NCBI GenBank assembly: GCA_903924445.1
Contig: CAIYBQ010000088.1
Span: forward strand, 1 to 26,278
Direction: 5' to 3'
Length of the DNA stretch: 26,278 nucleotides
DNA from: an uncultured Armatimonadota bacterium
Lineage (GTDB): Bacteria > Armatimonadota > Armatimonadia > Armatimonadales > Armatimonadaceae
In this document: positions 14,815 to 22,617 of the stretch, piece by piece
Position numbering within the stretch: the stretch's first letter is position 1
Layout: each line of letters begins with the position of its first letter
Program-made: the position numbers and the translations under genes
Notes under the pieces: model-generated
Databases searched by the model: none
The model's input: only the letters and a program-made list of their open reading frames with translations
What the model was told of the DNA's origin: nothing

Positions 14815-15783
14815 ATGCCAGCAGTTCTTGAAATCGACAAATTACGTATCGGATGGACCGACTCCGCTGGCGAACACGTCATCGTGGATGGCGTCAGCAT
14901 GTCGATTCAAGCGGGTGAGATTCTGGGAATCGTGGGCGAATCGGGCTCTGGCAAGACATTGTCGATGCTTGCTGTGCTCGGTCTGCTTCCAGCCCCGCTG
15001 ACCGTCCTCGGAGGGTCGATACACATTTCGGGAGCTCCTGTAACGCCGGCGACGGCTCCCGGGATGCGTGGAAAGCGTGCGGCGATGGTCTTTCAAGACC
15101 CGATGACATCGCTCAATCCGGTCTTCACCGTAGGCGCGCAAATCGCTGAGGCAGTCACGCTGCATCAGGGCTTGAAGGGTCGCGCGGCGATGGATGCTGC
15201 AGTGGATGCCCTTCGCAAGGTTCAGGTGCCGGATCCCGAGCGGCGCGCGAAGCAGTATCCGCATGAGCTTTCTGGTGGGATGCGGCAACGCGTGATGATT
15301 GAGATGGCGCTTGCCTGCAAGTCTGAGGTATTGCTTGCAGATGAGCCGACGACGGCCCTCGATGTTACGGTCCAAGCTCAGATTCTGCAGCTCCTTCGTC
15401 AACTTCAACAGGAAACGGGGATGGCGATTGCGTTTATCACCCATGACCTCGCGGTCGTCGCAGAGCTGTGTGACCGTGTGGTGGTGATGTATGGCGGGAA
15501 AGTATTTGAGAGCACCGATGTCAACACATTGTTTGCGCAACCCGGACATCCGTATACCCAAGCATTGCTTGAGAGCTTGCCGGATAGAGCCATCCCGGGT
15601 CAGCCTTTAGTTTCCATTCCGGGTCAACCTCCGACGAGTGGTCAGCGTGGTTCGGGCTGTCCGTTCAAGTCACGATGCCGGGTTGCGATCAATGCGTGTG
15701 ATGCTCCGCTTCCTTTGGTACAGCTGGGCACCATCGATAAACCGCAGCTGGTTGCATGCCACAGGGTTAGTGAGGTCGCTTGA
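14815..15783 (+). CDS. oligopeptide/dipeptide ABC transporter ATPase, DppD type
   Basis: The product has 322 residues, typical for DppD/OppD. It shows Walker A GESGSGKT, Q-loop MVFQDPMTSLNP, signature LSGGMRQRVMIEMALA, Walker B VLLADEPTTALD and the H-loop ITHDLAVVAELCD. The family-specific C-terminal region contains GHPYTQALLESLP and four cysteines (CPFKSRC, then NAC and VAC), a pattern reported to hold an iron-sulfur cluster in some members. It would power import of peptides or nickel-type solutes. No permease or binding-protein gene is in the window. It follows prs by six bases with no clear ribosome site and overlaps the next gene. Confidence 0.92.
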   Translation: MPAVLEIDKLRIGWTDSAGEHVIVDGVSMSIQAGEILGIVGESGSGKTLSMLAVLGLLPAPLTVLGGSIHISGAPVTPATAPGMRGKRAAMVFQDPMTSLNPVFTVGAQIAEAVTLHQGLKGRAAMDAAVDALRKVQVPDPERRAKQYPHELSGGMRQRVMIEMALACKSEVLLADEPTTALDVTVQAQILQLLRQLQQETGMAIAFITHDLAVVAELCDRVVVMYGGKVFESTDVNTLFAQPGHPYTQALLESLPDRAIPGQPLVSIPGQPPTSGQRGSGCPFKSRCRVAINACDAPLPLVQLGTIDKPQLVACHRVSEVA

Positions 15784-16745
15784 TGCTGACGATAACCGAT
15801 GTCCATGTTCACTATCCGGTTGGCCGCAAGATATTGCGTGCGGTCGATGGCGTCTCTCTCGATGTCGCGGCTGGCGAAACACTTGGAATTGTTGGCGAAT
15901 CAGGGTGTGGCAAATCAACGCTCGCGAAGGCTGTGCTGGGGCTGGTCAAACCCGTTCAGGGCAGTGTAACCGTAGATAGTCAGAATCCGGATGGTCTTTC
16001 GGGTACGGCGCTCCTTGGATTCCGACGCAATGTGCAAATGGTCTTTCAGGACCCGTATGCGAGTCTTTCCCCACGTCGTACGATTCTGCAGTCGTTACTT
16101 GAACCTCTTGAGGTCCACCAGATAGGGAATGATCGTAAAGAACGTATCGCCCGTGCGGAGGCCACTCTGGATGCCGTTGGTCTCGACCGTACCAGCTTGT
16201 CGAGATACCCGCATGAGTTCAGCGGCGGGCAGCGCCAGCGCATCGGTATCGCGCGAGCAATTATCGCGGACCCGATGCTCGTCATTCTGGATGAGCCTGT
16301 GTCGGCATTGGATATCTCGGTGCGTGCACAGGTGATTAACCTGCTTGCTGACATTCAACGTACGCGTAATGTCGGATATATGTTTATTGGCCATGACCTG
16401 GCACTGATGCGGCATGTGACTGACCGTGTGGCGGTGATGTACCTTGGCAGGGTTGTAGAGCTCGGCACTACGTCCGAGATTTTCGACAATCCTCAGCATC
16501 CGTATACCCGAAGCCTTATCCTGTCAGCGCCAAGTCCAGATCCAACGAAGCGGCGGACCACACTGGCTCTCGATGGCGATCCGCCTAGTCCACTAGATAT
16601 CCCGGCAGGCTGCCGGTTCCAGACACGCTGTGCTTACAGAACTGACAAGTGTCTCACAGATGATCCGCAGCTCATTCAACTGGGTGATGCAAGGCGCATT
16701 GCGTGTCATCACTCAAACACGCTTCCCGCATGGACATCCGTGTAG
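15783..16745 (+). CDS. oligopeptide/dipeptide ABC transporter ATPase, DppF type
   Basis: The product has 320 residues. The ATG at 15783 shares a base with the stop of the preceding gene (TGATG), with GAGG seven bases upstream. It has Walker A GESGCGKST, Q-loop MVFQDPYASLSPRRTI, signature FSGGQRQRIGIARAI, Walker B VILDEPVSALD and the H-loop GHDLALMRHVTD. The C-terminal oligopeptide-transporter extension again has four cysteines (CRFQTRC, then KC and AC). It should form the heterodimeric motor with the preceding ATPase. The last gene of the operon; no clear terminator follows in the 124 bases before the convergent LysM gene. Confidence 0.92.
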   Translation: MLTITDVHVHYPVGRKILRAVDGVSLDVAAGETLGIVGESGCGKSTLAKAVLGLVKPVQGSVTVDSQNPDGLSGTALLGFRRNVQMVFQDPYASLSPRRTILQSLLEPLEVHQIGNDRKERIARAEATLDAVGLDRTSLSRYPHEFSGGQRQRIGIARAIIADPMLVILDEPVSALDISVRAQVINLLADIQRTRNVGYMFIGHDLALMRHVTDRVAVMYLGRVVELGTTSEIFDNPQHPYTRSLILSAPSPDPTKRRTTLALDGDPPSPLDIPAGCRFQTRCAYRTDKCLTDDPQLIQLGDARRIACHHSNTLPAWTSV

Positions 16746-16869
16746 TAACCTACTCTACCCTTTAGGTATCAAGCTAACCCAACACTAACGCAGCTCCCCT
16801 CATCAACGTGCCATAGTACGACTATCGAATCGCTTCGAACCAAGCTCTCACTGATTTGAACAGCTGCCT

Positions 16870-17244
16870 CTAACGCGCTGGGATGACGATTGTTTCACCC
16901 GCGTACAGCGTCCCGCCAAGCTCTGGGTTTGCTTTGATTATCTGATGCATCCTCGCACCAGTGGTCATCCCGGATTTTGGATGTCGCTTTGCAATCGACC
17001 AGACCGTGTCCCCAATGCCAGCTTTCACCACCATCGGGGGAACTAGAACCGATTGGCTATGCGCCTTACTGAACATCGACCCGATCACGGCTCCCACACA
17101 CAGGGCAACCATTACCCAGATGGTACGGCGGCGGCGCTCGGACTGTAGCTTACGTGCCATCCGACGGGTCTCGCGCAGGGACTCCTGTGATGCGGATGAC
17201 TGTCGTGAATGCGTAGCAACAAAGCCTGGCCAGATATTACTCAT
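16870..17244 (-). CDS. LysM membrane protein, likely SOS-induced (YneA-like)
   Basis: From the ATG at 17244 (GAGG nine bases upstream) the product has 124 residues. A basic cytoplasmic N-terminus of ~42 residues ends in RKLQSERRRR. One transmembrane helix follows (~43-62), and then a single C-terminal LysM domain (~77-124) starting VVKAGIGDTVWSIAKRH and ending AGETIVIPAR. LysM binds peptidoglycan. The anchor-plus-LysM layout is that of the SOS-induced cell-division suppressor YneA of Firmicutes, though the cytoplasmic part here is longer. The promoter carries two LexA-type operators, which supports this reading. lexA itself is not in the window. A constitutive cell-wall-binding protein is the alternative. 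Confidence 0.75.
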   Translation of the reverse strand: MSNIWPGFVATHSRQSSASQESLRETRRMARKLQSERRRRTIWVMVALCVGAVIGSMFSKAHSQSVLVPPMVVKAGIGDTVWSIAKRHPKSGMTTGARMHQIIKANPELGGTLYAGETIVIPAR

Positions 17245-17299
17245 GATTGGTTTCCTCAATGCAATACTCGCATCGGAGGCGCTAACCCGGAAAGGCATG

Positions 17300-17313
17300 T
17301 GAACATTTGTTTG
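17300..17313 (-). promoter_or_regulatory. LexA-type operator, proximal
   Basis: On the minus strand this reads CAAACAAATGTTCA, matching 12 of 14 positions of the Gram-positive LexA consensus CGAACRNRYGTTYG. It overlaps the predicted transcription start of the LysM gene, where binding would block transcription. Confidence 0.6.
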
Positions 17314-17321
17314 CATACCAA

Positions 17322-17350
17322 AGAATAGCATGCATTTCGGACAAAAGCAA
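17322..17350 (-). promoter_or_regulatory. sigma70-type promoter for the LysM gene
   Basis: TTGCTT (17345-17350) and TATTCT (17322-17327) on the minus strand are separated by 17 bases. The predicted start is near 17315. The hexamers are only moderate matches, but the two flanking LexA-type boxes sit just where operators would be expected. Confidence 0.5.
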
Positions 17351-17361
17351 ACACTTGTTTG
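17348..17361 (-). promoter_or_regulatory. LexA-type operator, distal
   Basis: CAAACAAGTGTTTG on the minus strand has perfect inverted arms CAAAC/GTTTG and matches 13 of 14 positions of CGAACRNRYGTTYG. It overlaps the edge of the -35 box. Its centre is 48 bases from the proximal box. It is followed by CTTTTG, so a weak mqnD terminator is an alternative reading, but a five-bp AT-rich stem is poor for that. Confidence 0.65.
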
Positions 17362-17370
17362 TTTTTGTGT

Positions 17371-18150
17371 TTACCCCAGTGTGGATTGGTTGGGGAGGCA
17401 CGATGACAGTGCTGCGATCGCAGCTTCGCCCTCGAAGCCGATATCCTTCGTAAAGCCATTCACATACAGAGCGATATGAGCCTTCATCACATCCGGGTCC
17501 AGCTCCTGTGCATACTGCGCGCACAATGCAAGGGCTTCCTCAGGGTGCTGATCCGCCCAAGCGATGCTTTTACGAATCGCGGCATCGATGGCGTCCGTGT
17601 CCAAACCGGCCCGGTGTACGATCATCCCTAACGGTATCGGCGCACCCGTTACCCGCTCCCAGTGCTCGCCAAGATCCTGAATGAGCGCAAGGCCATCACG
17701 CTGATACGTGAATCGGCTCTCATGGATCACAACGCCGCGACAGCCAGGCTCTGCACACAAACGCGCATAGAGTGCATCAAATGGCAGGAACTCCTTTGCT
17801 ACAACCTCATCACCCAGATAGACATCTAATAAAAGGTTCGCCGTCGTGTGTCTACCGGGAACAAGAACCGTCGCCTGCGCGGGTCCAGTAGTGTTCTGTA
17901 ACAACAGAGGTCCACACCCGCGCCCGAGTGCGCCTCCACTACGCAGAGGGTGCCATGCATCACCAAGCGCATTCCAGACGCCGTAGGACACCTTGATGAC
18001 ATCTGCATCACCGCCGCCAGAAATCAGCAGGTCATTCGCCGCCTGAACATCAAGGAATTCAACATCAACCTGAGGAGCATCGACTTGCCCAAGCATCCAC
18101 CCAGCAAACACCCAAACATCATTGGGACATGGCGAAATCACAAGTTTCAT
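17371..18150 (-). CDS. mqnD: 1,4-dihydroxy-6-naphthoate synthase (futalosine menaquinone pathway)
   Basis: The product has 259 residues. MqnD converts cyclic dehypoxanthine futalosine to 1,4-dihydroxy-6-naphthoate. The diagnostic start ISPCPNDVWVFAGWMLG, the DVIKVSYGVW segment, VVIHESRFTYQRDGLALIQDLG and the IPLGMIVHRAG stretch with the AIRKSIAWADQHPEEAL helix agree with the family, a periplasmic-binding-protein fold acting in the cytoplasm. The start overlaps the lpxB stop by four bases (ATGA), so it is coupled to the lipid A operon. No other mqn gene is in the window. MqnA is related but lacks the SPCPND start. Confidence 0.85.
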   Translation of the reverse strand: MKLVISPCPNDVWVFAGWMLGQVDAPQVDVEFLDVQAANDLLISGGGDADVIKVSYGVWNALGDAWHPLRSGGALGRGCGPLLLQNTTGPAQATVLVPGRHTTANLLLDVYLGDEVVAKEFLPFDALYARLCAEPGCRGVVIHESRFTYQRDGLALIQDLGEHWERVTGAPIPLGMIVHRAGLDTDAIDAAIRKSIAWADQHPEEALALCAQYAQELDPDVMKAHIALYVNGFTKDIGFEGEAAIAALSSCLPNQSTLG

Positions 18151-19469
18151 TTCCGGTTACCATTTCCAAGTGCGATCACAAGCTCAGCCGTACGGTCGAC
18201 TGCCCCCGGTTCTCCCAGTGCATCCCGAACATCGCGCAGCCCTTCTTTCATCCGGAAAAGCCACTCGGGATCCAATAGCAAGAGCACGGTTTCCGCAGCG
18301 ATTCCATCCGCCGATGCCGCATCCTGCAGCAGCTCTGGACAAATCTGCGTGCCAGCAATCAGGTTTGGCAACCCAATATGTGCTGGTAACCGTTTCTTCA
18401 TCAGGCGATATTGCCAAAGTCCCGACTTTGGAAGCTTGTACACAATCACCATCGGGGTCCCAAGAATCGCCGCTTCAAGCGTGACCGTGCCACTCACGCA
18501 GACCGCAACATCCGCCATTTTAAGCACATCAAATGTCGCATCCTCGACAATCACTAATGGCAGCACGTGTGTGCTTCGCGTTGAGCGTTCCAAGTGCCAC
18601 GGCTGGCTCGGACCCGCACCCTTGGATGCGCCTGCAGTCACATGCACGGGTGTCAGCACTGGCTCGGAATTCCGAGGAGGAGCATCATCAGAATGCAAAG
18701 CGCGATTTTGCGCTCGCTTATGGGCATCCAAAACCGCATTCTGGACCCGCTCACGGTCAATCGTTGGAGCAAGGCCAAGTAAAAACTGCACGCCCGGAAC
18801 CCGCTCTGCCATTTGATAGGCAGCATCCAGCATGACCGGCAGCAGCTCTCCGAGCTCCTGCTCCCGGCTTCCGGGCAGCAATGCCACAACGGGGCGGTTC
18901 ATGTCGAGGCCCCAACGCGTTGATGCTGCAGTATCCGTCATGTCGGAAGTGACAAAATCAAGCAGCGGATGTCCGGTGAACGTAGCGTTGACACCAAGGC
19001 GTTGCAGCTCGCTCGCATTCCAGCGAAATGGACTTGAGACTGCATCCGTGCACGCTCCCAGCGAGCTCCCGGACAGCGTCTTGCGCCAAGAACCCGGCGG
19101 CATCCAGGCAAGGATACGCGTCTCTGGCAGCTCCTTGCGTACCCAAGGACATAAACCGGTGACCGGTCCAAAGCCATAGTGAAACGCACCGGCATCGATT
19201 GCAACAAGGACATCCGGACGCCGCTCACGCATCGCCGTAAAAACCTTACGCCTTGCTGCGAGAATTTTGGGCAGGAGGGGGATGACGCCGCCGATTCCGA
19301 TGGCTCCAAACCGGCTGGTGTCGACAAGGACATCTACACCGGCAGCTTGCATCGCGGTTCCGCCCACCCCCCAGATTTGAATATCCGGAAGCCGTGCCCT
19401 TAACCGTCGGGCAAGCTCACCAGCAACCTTGTCACCACTCGCTTCGCCGGTTGTGATCGCTATTTGCAT
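18147..19469 (-). CDS. lpxB: lipid-A-disaccharide synthase, divergent and enlarged
   Basis: The product has 440 residues, against 382 in E. coli. It would join UDP-2,3-diacylglucosamine and lipid X in the glycosyltransferase family 19 reaction at the inner membrane. Present are GEASGD (8-13), IDA with Asp92 (equivalent to catalytic Asp98), LPGSREQEL with Arg202, and SGTVTLEAAILGTPMVIVYK plus LPNLIAG in the C-terminal half. Differences are GAFHYG in place of the usual PDFN after IDA, a changed VSPSVWAWR segment (LAWMPPGSWRK) and a poorly structured insertion at about 249-305. It is nine bases after lpxA and overlaps mqnD. Function as LpxB is likely from context. Confidence 0.85.
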   Translation of the reverse strand: MQIAITTGEASGDKVAGELARRLRARLPDIQIWGVGGTAMQAAGVDVLVDTSRFGAIGIGGVIPLLPKILAARRKVFTAMRERRPDVLVAIDAGAFHYGFGPVTGLCPWVRKELPETRILAWMPPGSWRKTLSGSSLGACTDAVSSPFRWNASELQRLGVNATFTGHPLLDFVTSDMTDTAASTRWGLDMNRPVVALLPGSREQELGELLPVMLDAAYQMAERVPGVQFLLGLAPTIDRERVQNAVLDAHKRAQNRALHSDDAPPRNSEPVLTPVHVTAGASKGAGPSQPWHLERSTRSTHVLPLVIVEDATFDVLKMADVAVCVSGTVTLEAAILGTPMVIVYKLPKSGLWQYRLMKKRLPAHIGLPNLIAGTQICPELLQDAASADGIAAETVLLLLDPEWLFRMKEGLRDVRDALGEPGAVDRTAELVIALGNGNRK

Positions 19470-19478
19470 CGGTTGGCC

Positions 19479-20279
19479 TTAGCGGCGTGGACGGTCATCC
19501 TGCCGGCCCGATGAACCCTTTGACACGCGCTCAACAAAGGCGAGCAGATATTCCAGCGCCTCGATTTGTGGCAGCTCACTTCGAATCTGTTCAATCGCCT
19601 GTGCACGGTTCATCGAGCTACGATAGAGAAGCTTATAGGCATCACTAATCGTGTTCCGATCCTCCTGCAACAAGCCAGTGCGCCGCAGTCCAATCGCATT
19701 GATGTCGAGAACATCCGCTGGACGACCATCCGCCAGCATAAACGGTGGAACATCCTGAACAATCTTGGAATACGCACCGAGCATCGCATACTTGCCTACA
19801 TGGACAAATTGGTGGATGCCGACCATCCCGCCAATCACGACATTGTCTTCAATCGTGACATGTCCGGCAAGCCCGGCATAGCTTGAGAGCATATTCCGGC
19901 TGCCGATTTGGCAGTTATGTCCGACATGGACGTACGCCATGAGGAGGTTGTCATCCCCAACAACGGTGTTATTGCCTTCGCCTGTGGCGCGGTGGATTGT
20001 CACGTATTCACGCAGCTGAACGCGGTCCCCCACGATTACGCCGGTGGACTCGCCTTTGAACTTATGGTCCTGTGGAGGGCCACCGAGAACAACGCCGGCC
20101 TTGAGGACACAATCCTCACCAATCGTTACATTTTGTTCGAGTACAACATGTGCAAAGAGCTCAGTGTTGTTCCCAATCGCACAGTTTGGGCCGATCACGC
20201 AAAAGGGACCGATTTTAACTCCATCGCCAACTACCGCGGAATCATCCACGATGGCAGTCGGATGTATCACAGCACTCAT
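19479..20279 (-). CDS. lpxA: UDP-N-acetylglucosamine O-acyltransferase
   Basis: The product has 266 residues, the normal length. It adds a hydroxyacyl chain from ACP to UDP-GlcNAc, the first lipid A step. Left-handed beta-helix hexapeptide repeats fill residues 1-~190 and a helical domain follows. Signature segments are GGPPQDHKFKGE and VGHNCQIG with His121 (equivalent to catalytic His125), GIHQF with His156, and NAIGLRRTG. The position matching the E. coli chain-length residue Gly173 is Ala169. It overlaps the fabZ stop by four bases and precedes lpxB. Confidence 0.95.
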   Translation of the reverse strand: MSAVIHPTAIVDDSAVVGDGVKIGPFCVIGPNCAIGNNTELFAHVVLEQNVTIGEDCVLKAGVVLGGPPQDHKFKGESTGVIVGDRVQLREYVTIHRATGEGNNTVVGDDNLLMAYVHVGHNCQIGSRNMLSSYAGLAGHVTIEDNVVIGGMVGIHQFVHVGKYAMLGAYSKIVQDVPPFMLADGRPADVLDINAIGLRRTGLLQEDRNTISDAYKLLYRSSMNRAQAIEQIRSELPQIEALEYLLAFVERVSKGSSGRQDDRPRR

Positions 20280-20743
20280 TCGGCAGCCTCCCGATCCTGA
20301 GTTGCCAGAGCGAACACGATTTCCGCCTCACAGACAACCTTGCCTTCAACGCTTGCAGTGCCCTTGATCCACCCCATCGGTCCACGCATTTTGGTGACTT
20401 CGACTTCGACCACGAGGACATCTCCCGGAACGACCGGACGGCGGAAGCGTGCTTTATCGATGCCGGCGAGGAGTGCAAGGCGGCCTTCATATTCTGGGCA
20501 AAGAAGGAGGCTGATGCCTGCGACCTGCGCCATCATTTCGAGCTGAAGAACGCCGGGCATGATGGGATTTCCAGGGAAGTGGCCCGTGAAATGCGGCTCG
20601 TTTACGGTTACGTTTTTGATCGCTTTAATGCGAACGCCAGGTTCAACTTCCAGCACACGGTCGACCAAGAGGAATGGATAGCGATGCGGCAATATGCGCT
20701 GCAAAATGCGAATATCCAGAGGTTTGGTTAAGTCGATGTCCAT
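20276..20743 (-). CDS. fabZ: (3R)-hydroxyacyl-ACP dehydratase
   Basis: The product has 155 residues. It is a hot-dog-fold enzyme that dehydrates 3-hydroxyacyl-ACP in fatty acid elongation and competes with LpxA for hydroxyacyl-ACP. It shows ILPHRYPFLLVDRV, catalytic His55 in HFPGNPIMPG and Glu69 in LQLEMMAQ, with KARFRRPVVPGD later. It lies six bases after lpxC and overlaps lpxA, the same lpxC-fabZ-lpxA order seen in several diderm phyla. Confidence 0.95.
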   Translation of the reverse strand: MDIDLTKPLDIRILQRILPHRYPFLLVDRVLEVEPGVRIKAIKNVTVNEPHFTGHFPGNPIMPGVLQLEMMAQVAGISLLLCPEYEGRLALLAGIDKARFRRPVVPGDVLVVEVEVTKMRGPMGWIKGTASVEGKVVCEAEIVFALATQDREAAE

Positions 20744-20749
20744 CGTATC

Positions 20750-21544
20750 CTACTTTCTCATCAGCGCAGACAGTGTGCGTGCCGCGGTTACATTCAACCC
20801 GTGACTGGGGCGAACCGCCACAACCTGAGCCAACGGTAGCCCTCCACAGAGGCCTAAATCACCTACAACATCCAGTAATTTATGCATCGCCGGCTCTTCA
20901 GGCATCCGAAGTGGCCCAGCGTAGCCAGTTTCTTCGACGACGATGCAGTTCTCCAGAGTTCCACCGCGGCCAAGCCCAGCCGCAAGCAATGCATCCACTT
21001 CCCGACGGAAGCCAAATGTCCTTGCAGGTGCTACCGTATCGCGAAAACACGTCGCTCCCGGAACCCACCGCGCTGCCATCGTGCCTACAACGGTATCCGG
21101 AAACTGCACGAGCACCGTAAATGTCGGTTCGGCTGCCGGATAGATACCAATGAATGCGCCATTTGCTCCCGGGACTTCAATGGCATGTGGAATCTCGTAC
21201 CACGTCGGGTTTTCATCAACGAAACCAAGGTCAGCCAATGCATTCATCCAAAATAGACTGGCGCCATCGCCGATCGGCAACTCCGGACCTGAAAGGTTGA
21301 CATCCAAGGCGGTCACACCAAGCGCCACACATGCAGCGGAAAGGTGCTCAACCGTAGACACACGGACAGAGCCGTTGCTCACAACTGTACAGCGGGTTGT
21401 CTCGGTGACGTGTTCTGGAGCAAGGGTGATGCTTCCAGACTCCGTATGGATATGTATTCCGGTTGTGGATGCAACGCTTAGGGTCACGCGTGCGGATGCT
21501 CCGGTGTGGATACCCACACCGTCAAGGGTGATGGATGTTGTCAC
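20750..21544 (-). CDS. lpxC: UDP-3-O-acyl-N-acetylglucosamine deacetylase
   Basis: The product has 264 residues, shorter than the 305 of E. coli. It is the zinc-dependent committed step of lipid A synthesis. Zinc and catalytic residues are visible: Glu66-His67 in TVEHLSAAC, His221 and Asp225 in MHKLLDVVGDL, and His248 in PSHGLN. ARTFGFRREVDALLAAGLGRGG and the PELPIGDGA segment are also typical. The shortened parts appear to be loops and the C-terminus. The start overlaps the lpxD stop by four bases. Confidence 0.94.
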   Translation of the reverse strand: MTTSITLDGVGIHTGASARVTLSVASTTGIHIHTESGSITLAPEHVTETTRCTVVSNGSVRVSTVEHLSAACVALGVTALDVNLSGPELPIGDGASLFWMNALADLGFVDENPTWYEIPHAIEVPGANGAFIGIYPAAEPTFTVLVQFPDTVVGTMAARWVPGATCFRDTVAPARTFGFRREVDALLAAGLGRGGTLENCIVVEETGYAGPLRMPEEPAMHKLLDVVGDLGLCGGLPLAQVVAVRPSHGLNVTAARTLSALMRK

Positions 21545-22617
21545 GCGTCCGTTTGCCCGAGCTGTGCTTCAAGGGCTGCGATTCGCGCAATCAGACTGGC
21601 GACCTGCTTCTGGAGATCCGGTCCATGCATCATCGATGCATAGGCGCGCATCGTGTCGCGGTGCGGACGTGCCGGGCTCCCCGACACAAACGTCCCCGCA
21701 GGAACATCGCGTAGAACAGCGGATTGCGCACCGATTACCGCGTGCGCTCCGATTTTGACCTGTTCCTTGACGCCGACCTGACCGGCAATGATGACATTGT
21801 CAGCAATCTGCACACCGCCGCCGAGGGCGACCTGTGCAACGATTAGGACATCTTCACCAACCTGGCAGTTATGTCCAATGTGCACCATATTGTCGAGCTT
21901 GGAGCCATTTCCAATTCGGGTGGCACCCGTTTTGGCACGGTCAATGGTCACATTCGCACCGATTTCGACATCCGCGCCGATGATCACGTGTCCTATTTGT
22001 GCCACTTTACGGTGATGACCATCGACTTGGAGGTAGCCGAAGCCATCCGCGCCGAGGACAGCACCACTGTGCACGATGGTTCTCGCACCGATCAGCGTTC
22101 CGTGGAGCACGGAGACATTTGGATGAATGACAACACCATCAGCGATTTCCACATCGGCACCGATGTAGGCCAGTGGGAAGATTGTGACGTTGTTGCCGAT
22201 ACGCACATTGGATCCGATGACTACATTTGCACCGATTGCAACATTCTCGCCAACGGTTACGCCCGGTTCGAGGACAGCTGTCTCATGGATTGAGCGTTCG
22301 ACTTGAACAACGGGTGCGAAGAGATCGAGCAGCTGTGTAAAAGCGAGGCGTGGGTTGTCGACGGTGATGAAGACTTTAGCACCCACTCCGATGGCTGGGC
22401 TCAGAGCAACGACATCATGCCGATTTGGGACGAGAATCGCGCTGGCTCCGCTCGCGTGAGCATCCCGGATGAACTTATCGGACTCAGCAAAGGTGATGTC
22501 GCCAGTTTGCGCATCTTTGATCGATGCCACACCGACAATTTCAATATCAGGGTCACCGAGAACGGCGCCCTGTACAAGACTGGCTAACTCACCTGCTGTT
22601 CGCATTTGCATTTCCAT
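21541..22617 (-). CDS. lpxD: UDP-3-O-acylglucosamine N-acyltransferase
   Basis: The product has about 358 residues from the ATG at 22617, which shares a base with the stop of the upstream lipoprotein gene (TGATG); ATGs at 22611 and 22605 are also possible. The N-terminal domain (SLVQGAVLGDPDIEIVGVASI, then DITFAESDKF) is LpxD-specific. It is followed by about ten hexapeptide coils (GVTVGENVAIGANVVIGSNV), FGYLQ with a nearby IGHV/VTIDRAKTGATRIG block, and HIGHNC with the catalytic His. A C-terminal helix (VASLIARIAALEAQL) closes it. It adds the N-linked acyl chain and is the first lpx gene of this operon. Confidence 0.94.
   Translation of the reverse strand: MEMQMRTAGELASLVQGAVLGDPDIEIVGVASIKDAQTGDITFAESDKFIRDAHASGASAILVPNRHDVVALSPAIGVGAKVFITVDNPRLAFTQLLDLFAPVVQVERSIHETAVLEPGVTVGENVAIGANVVIGSNVRIGNNVTIFPLAYIGADVEIADGVVIHPNVSVLHGTLIGARTIVHSGAVLGADGFGYLQVDGHHRKVAQIGHVIIGADVEIGANVTIDRAKTGATRIGNGSKLDNMVHIGHNCQVGEDVLIVAQVALGGGVQIADNVIIAGQVGVKEQVKIGAHAVIGAQSAVLRDVPAGTFVSGSPARPHRDTMRAYASMMHGPDLQKQVASLIARIAALEAQLGQTDA

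Noticed and set aside
14842..15561. A 239-codon minus-strand open frame
   Set aside because: It lies fully within the first ABC ATPase gene, where every motif is intact, and its product is His/Arg-rich shadow sequence.
16746..16869. Terminator or gene in the gap between the ABC ATPase and LysM genes
   Set aside because: Only a five-bp TCGAA/TTCGA stem without a T run is seen, and no open frame of note.
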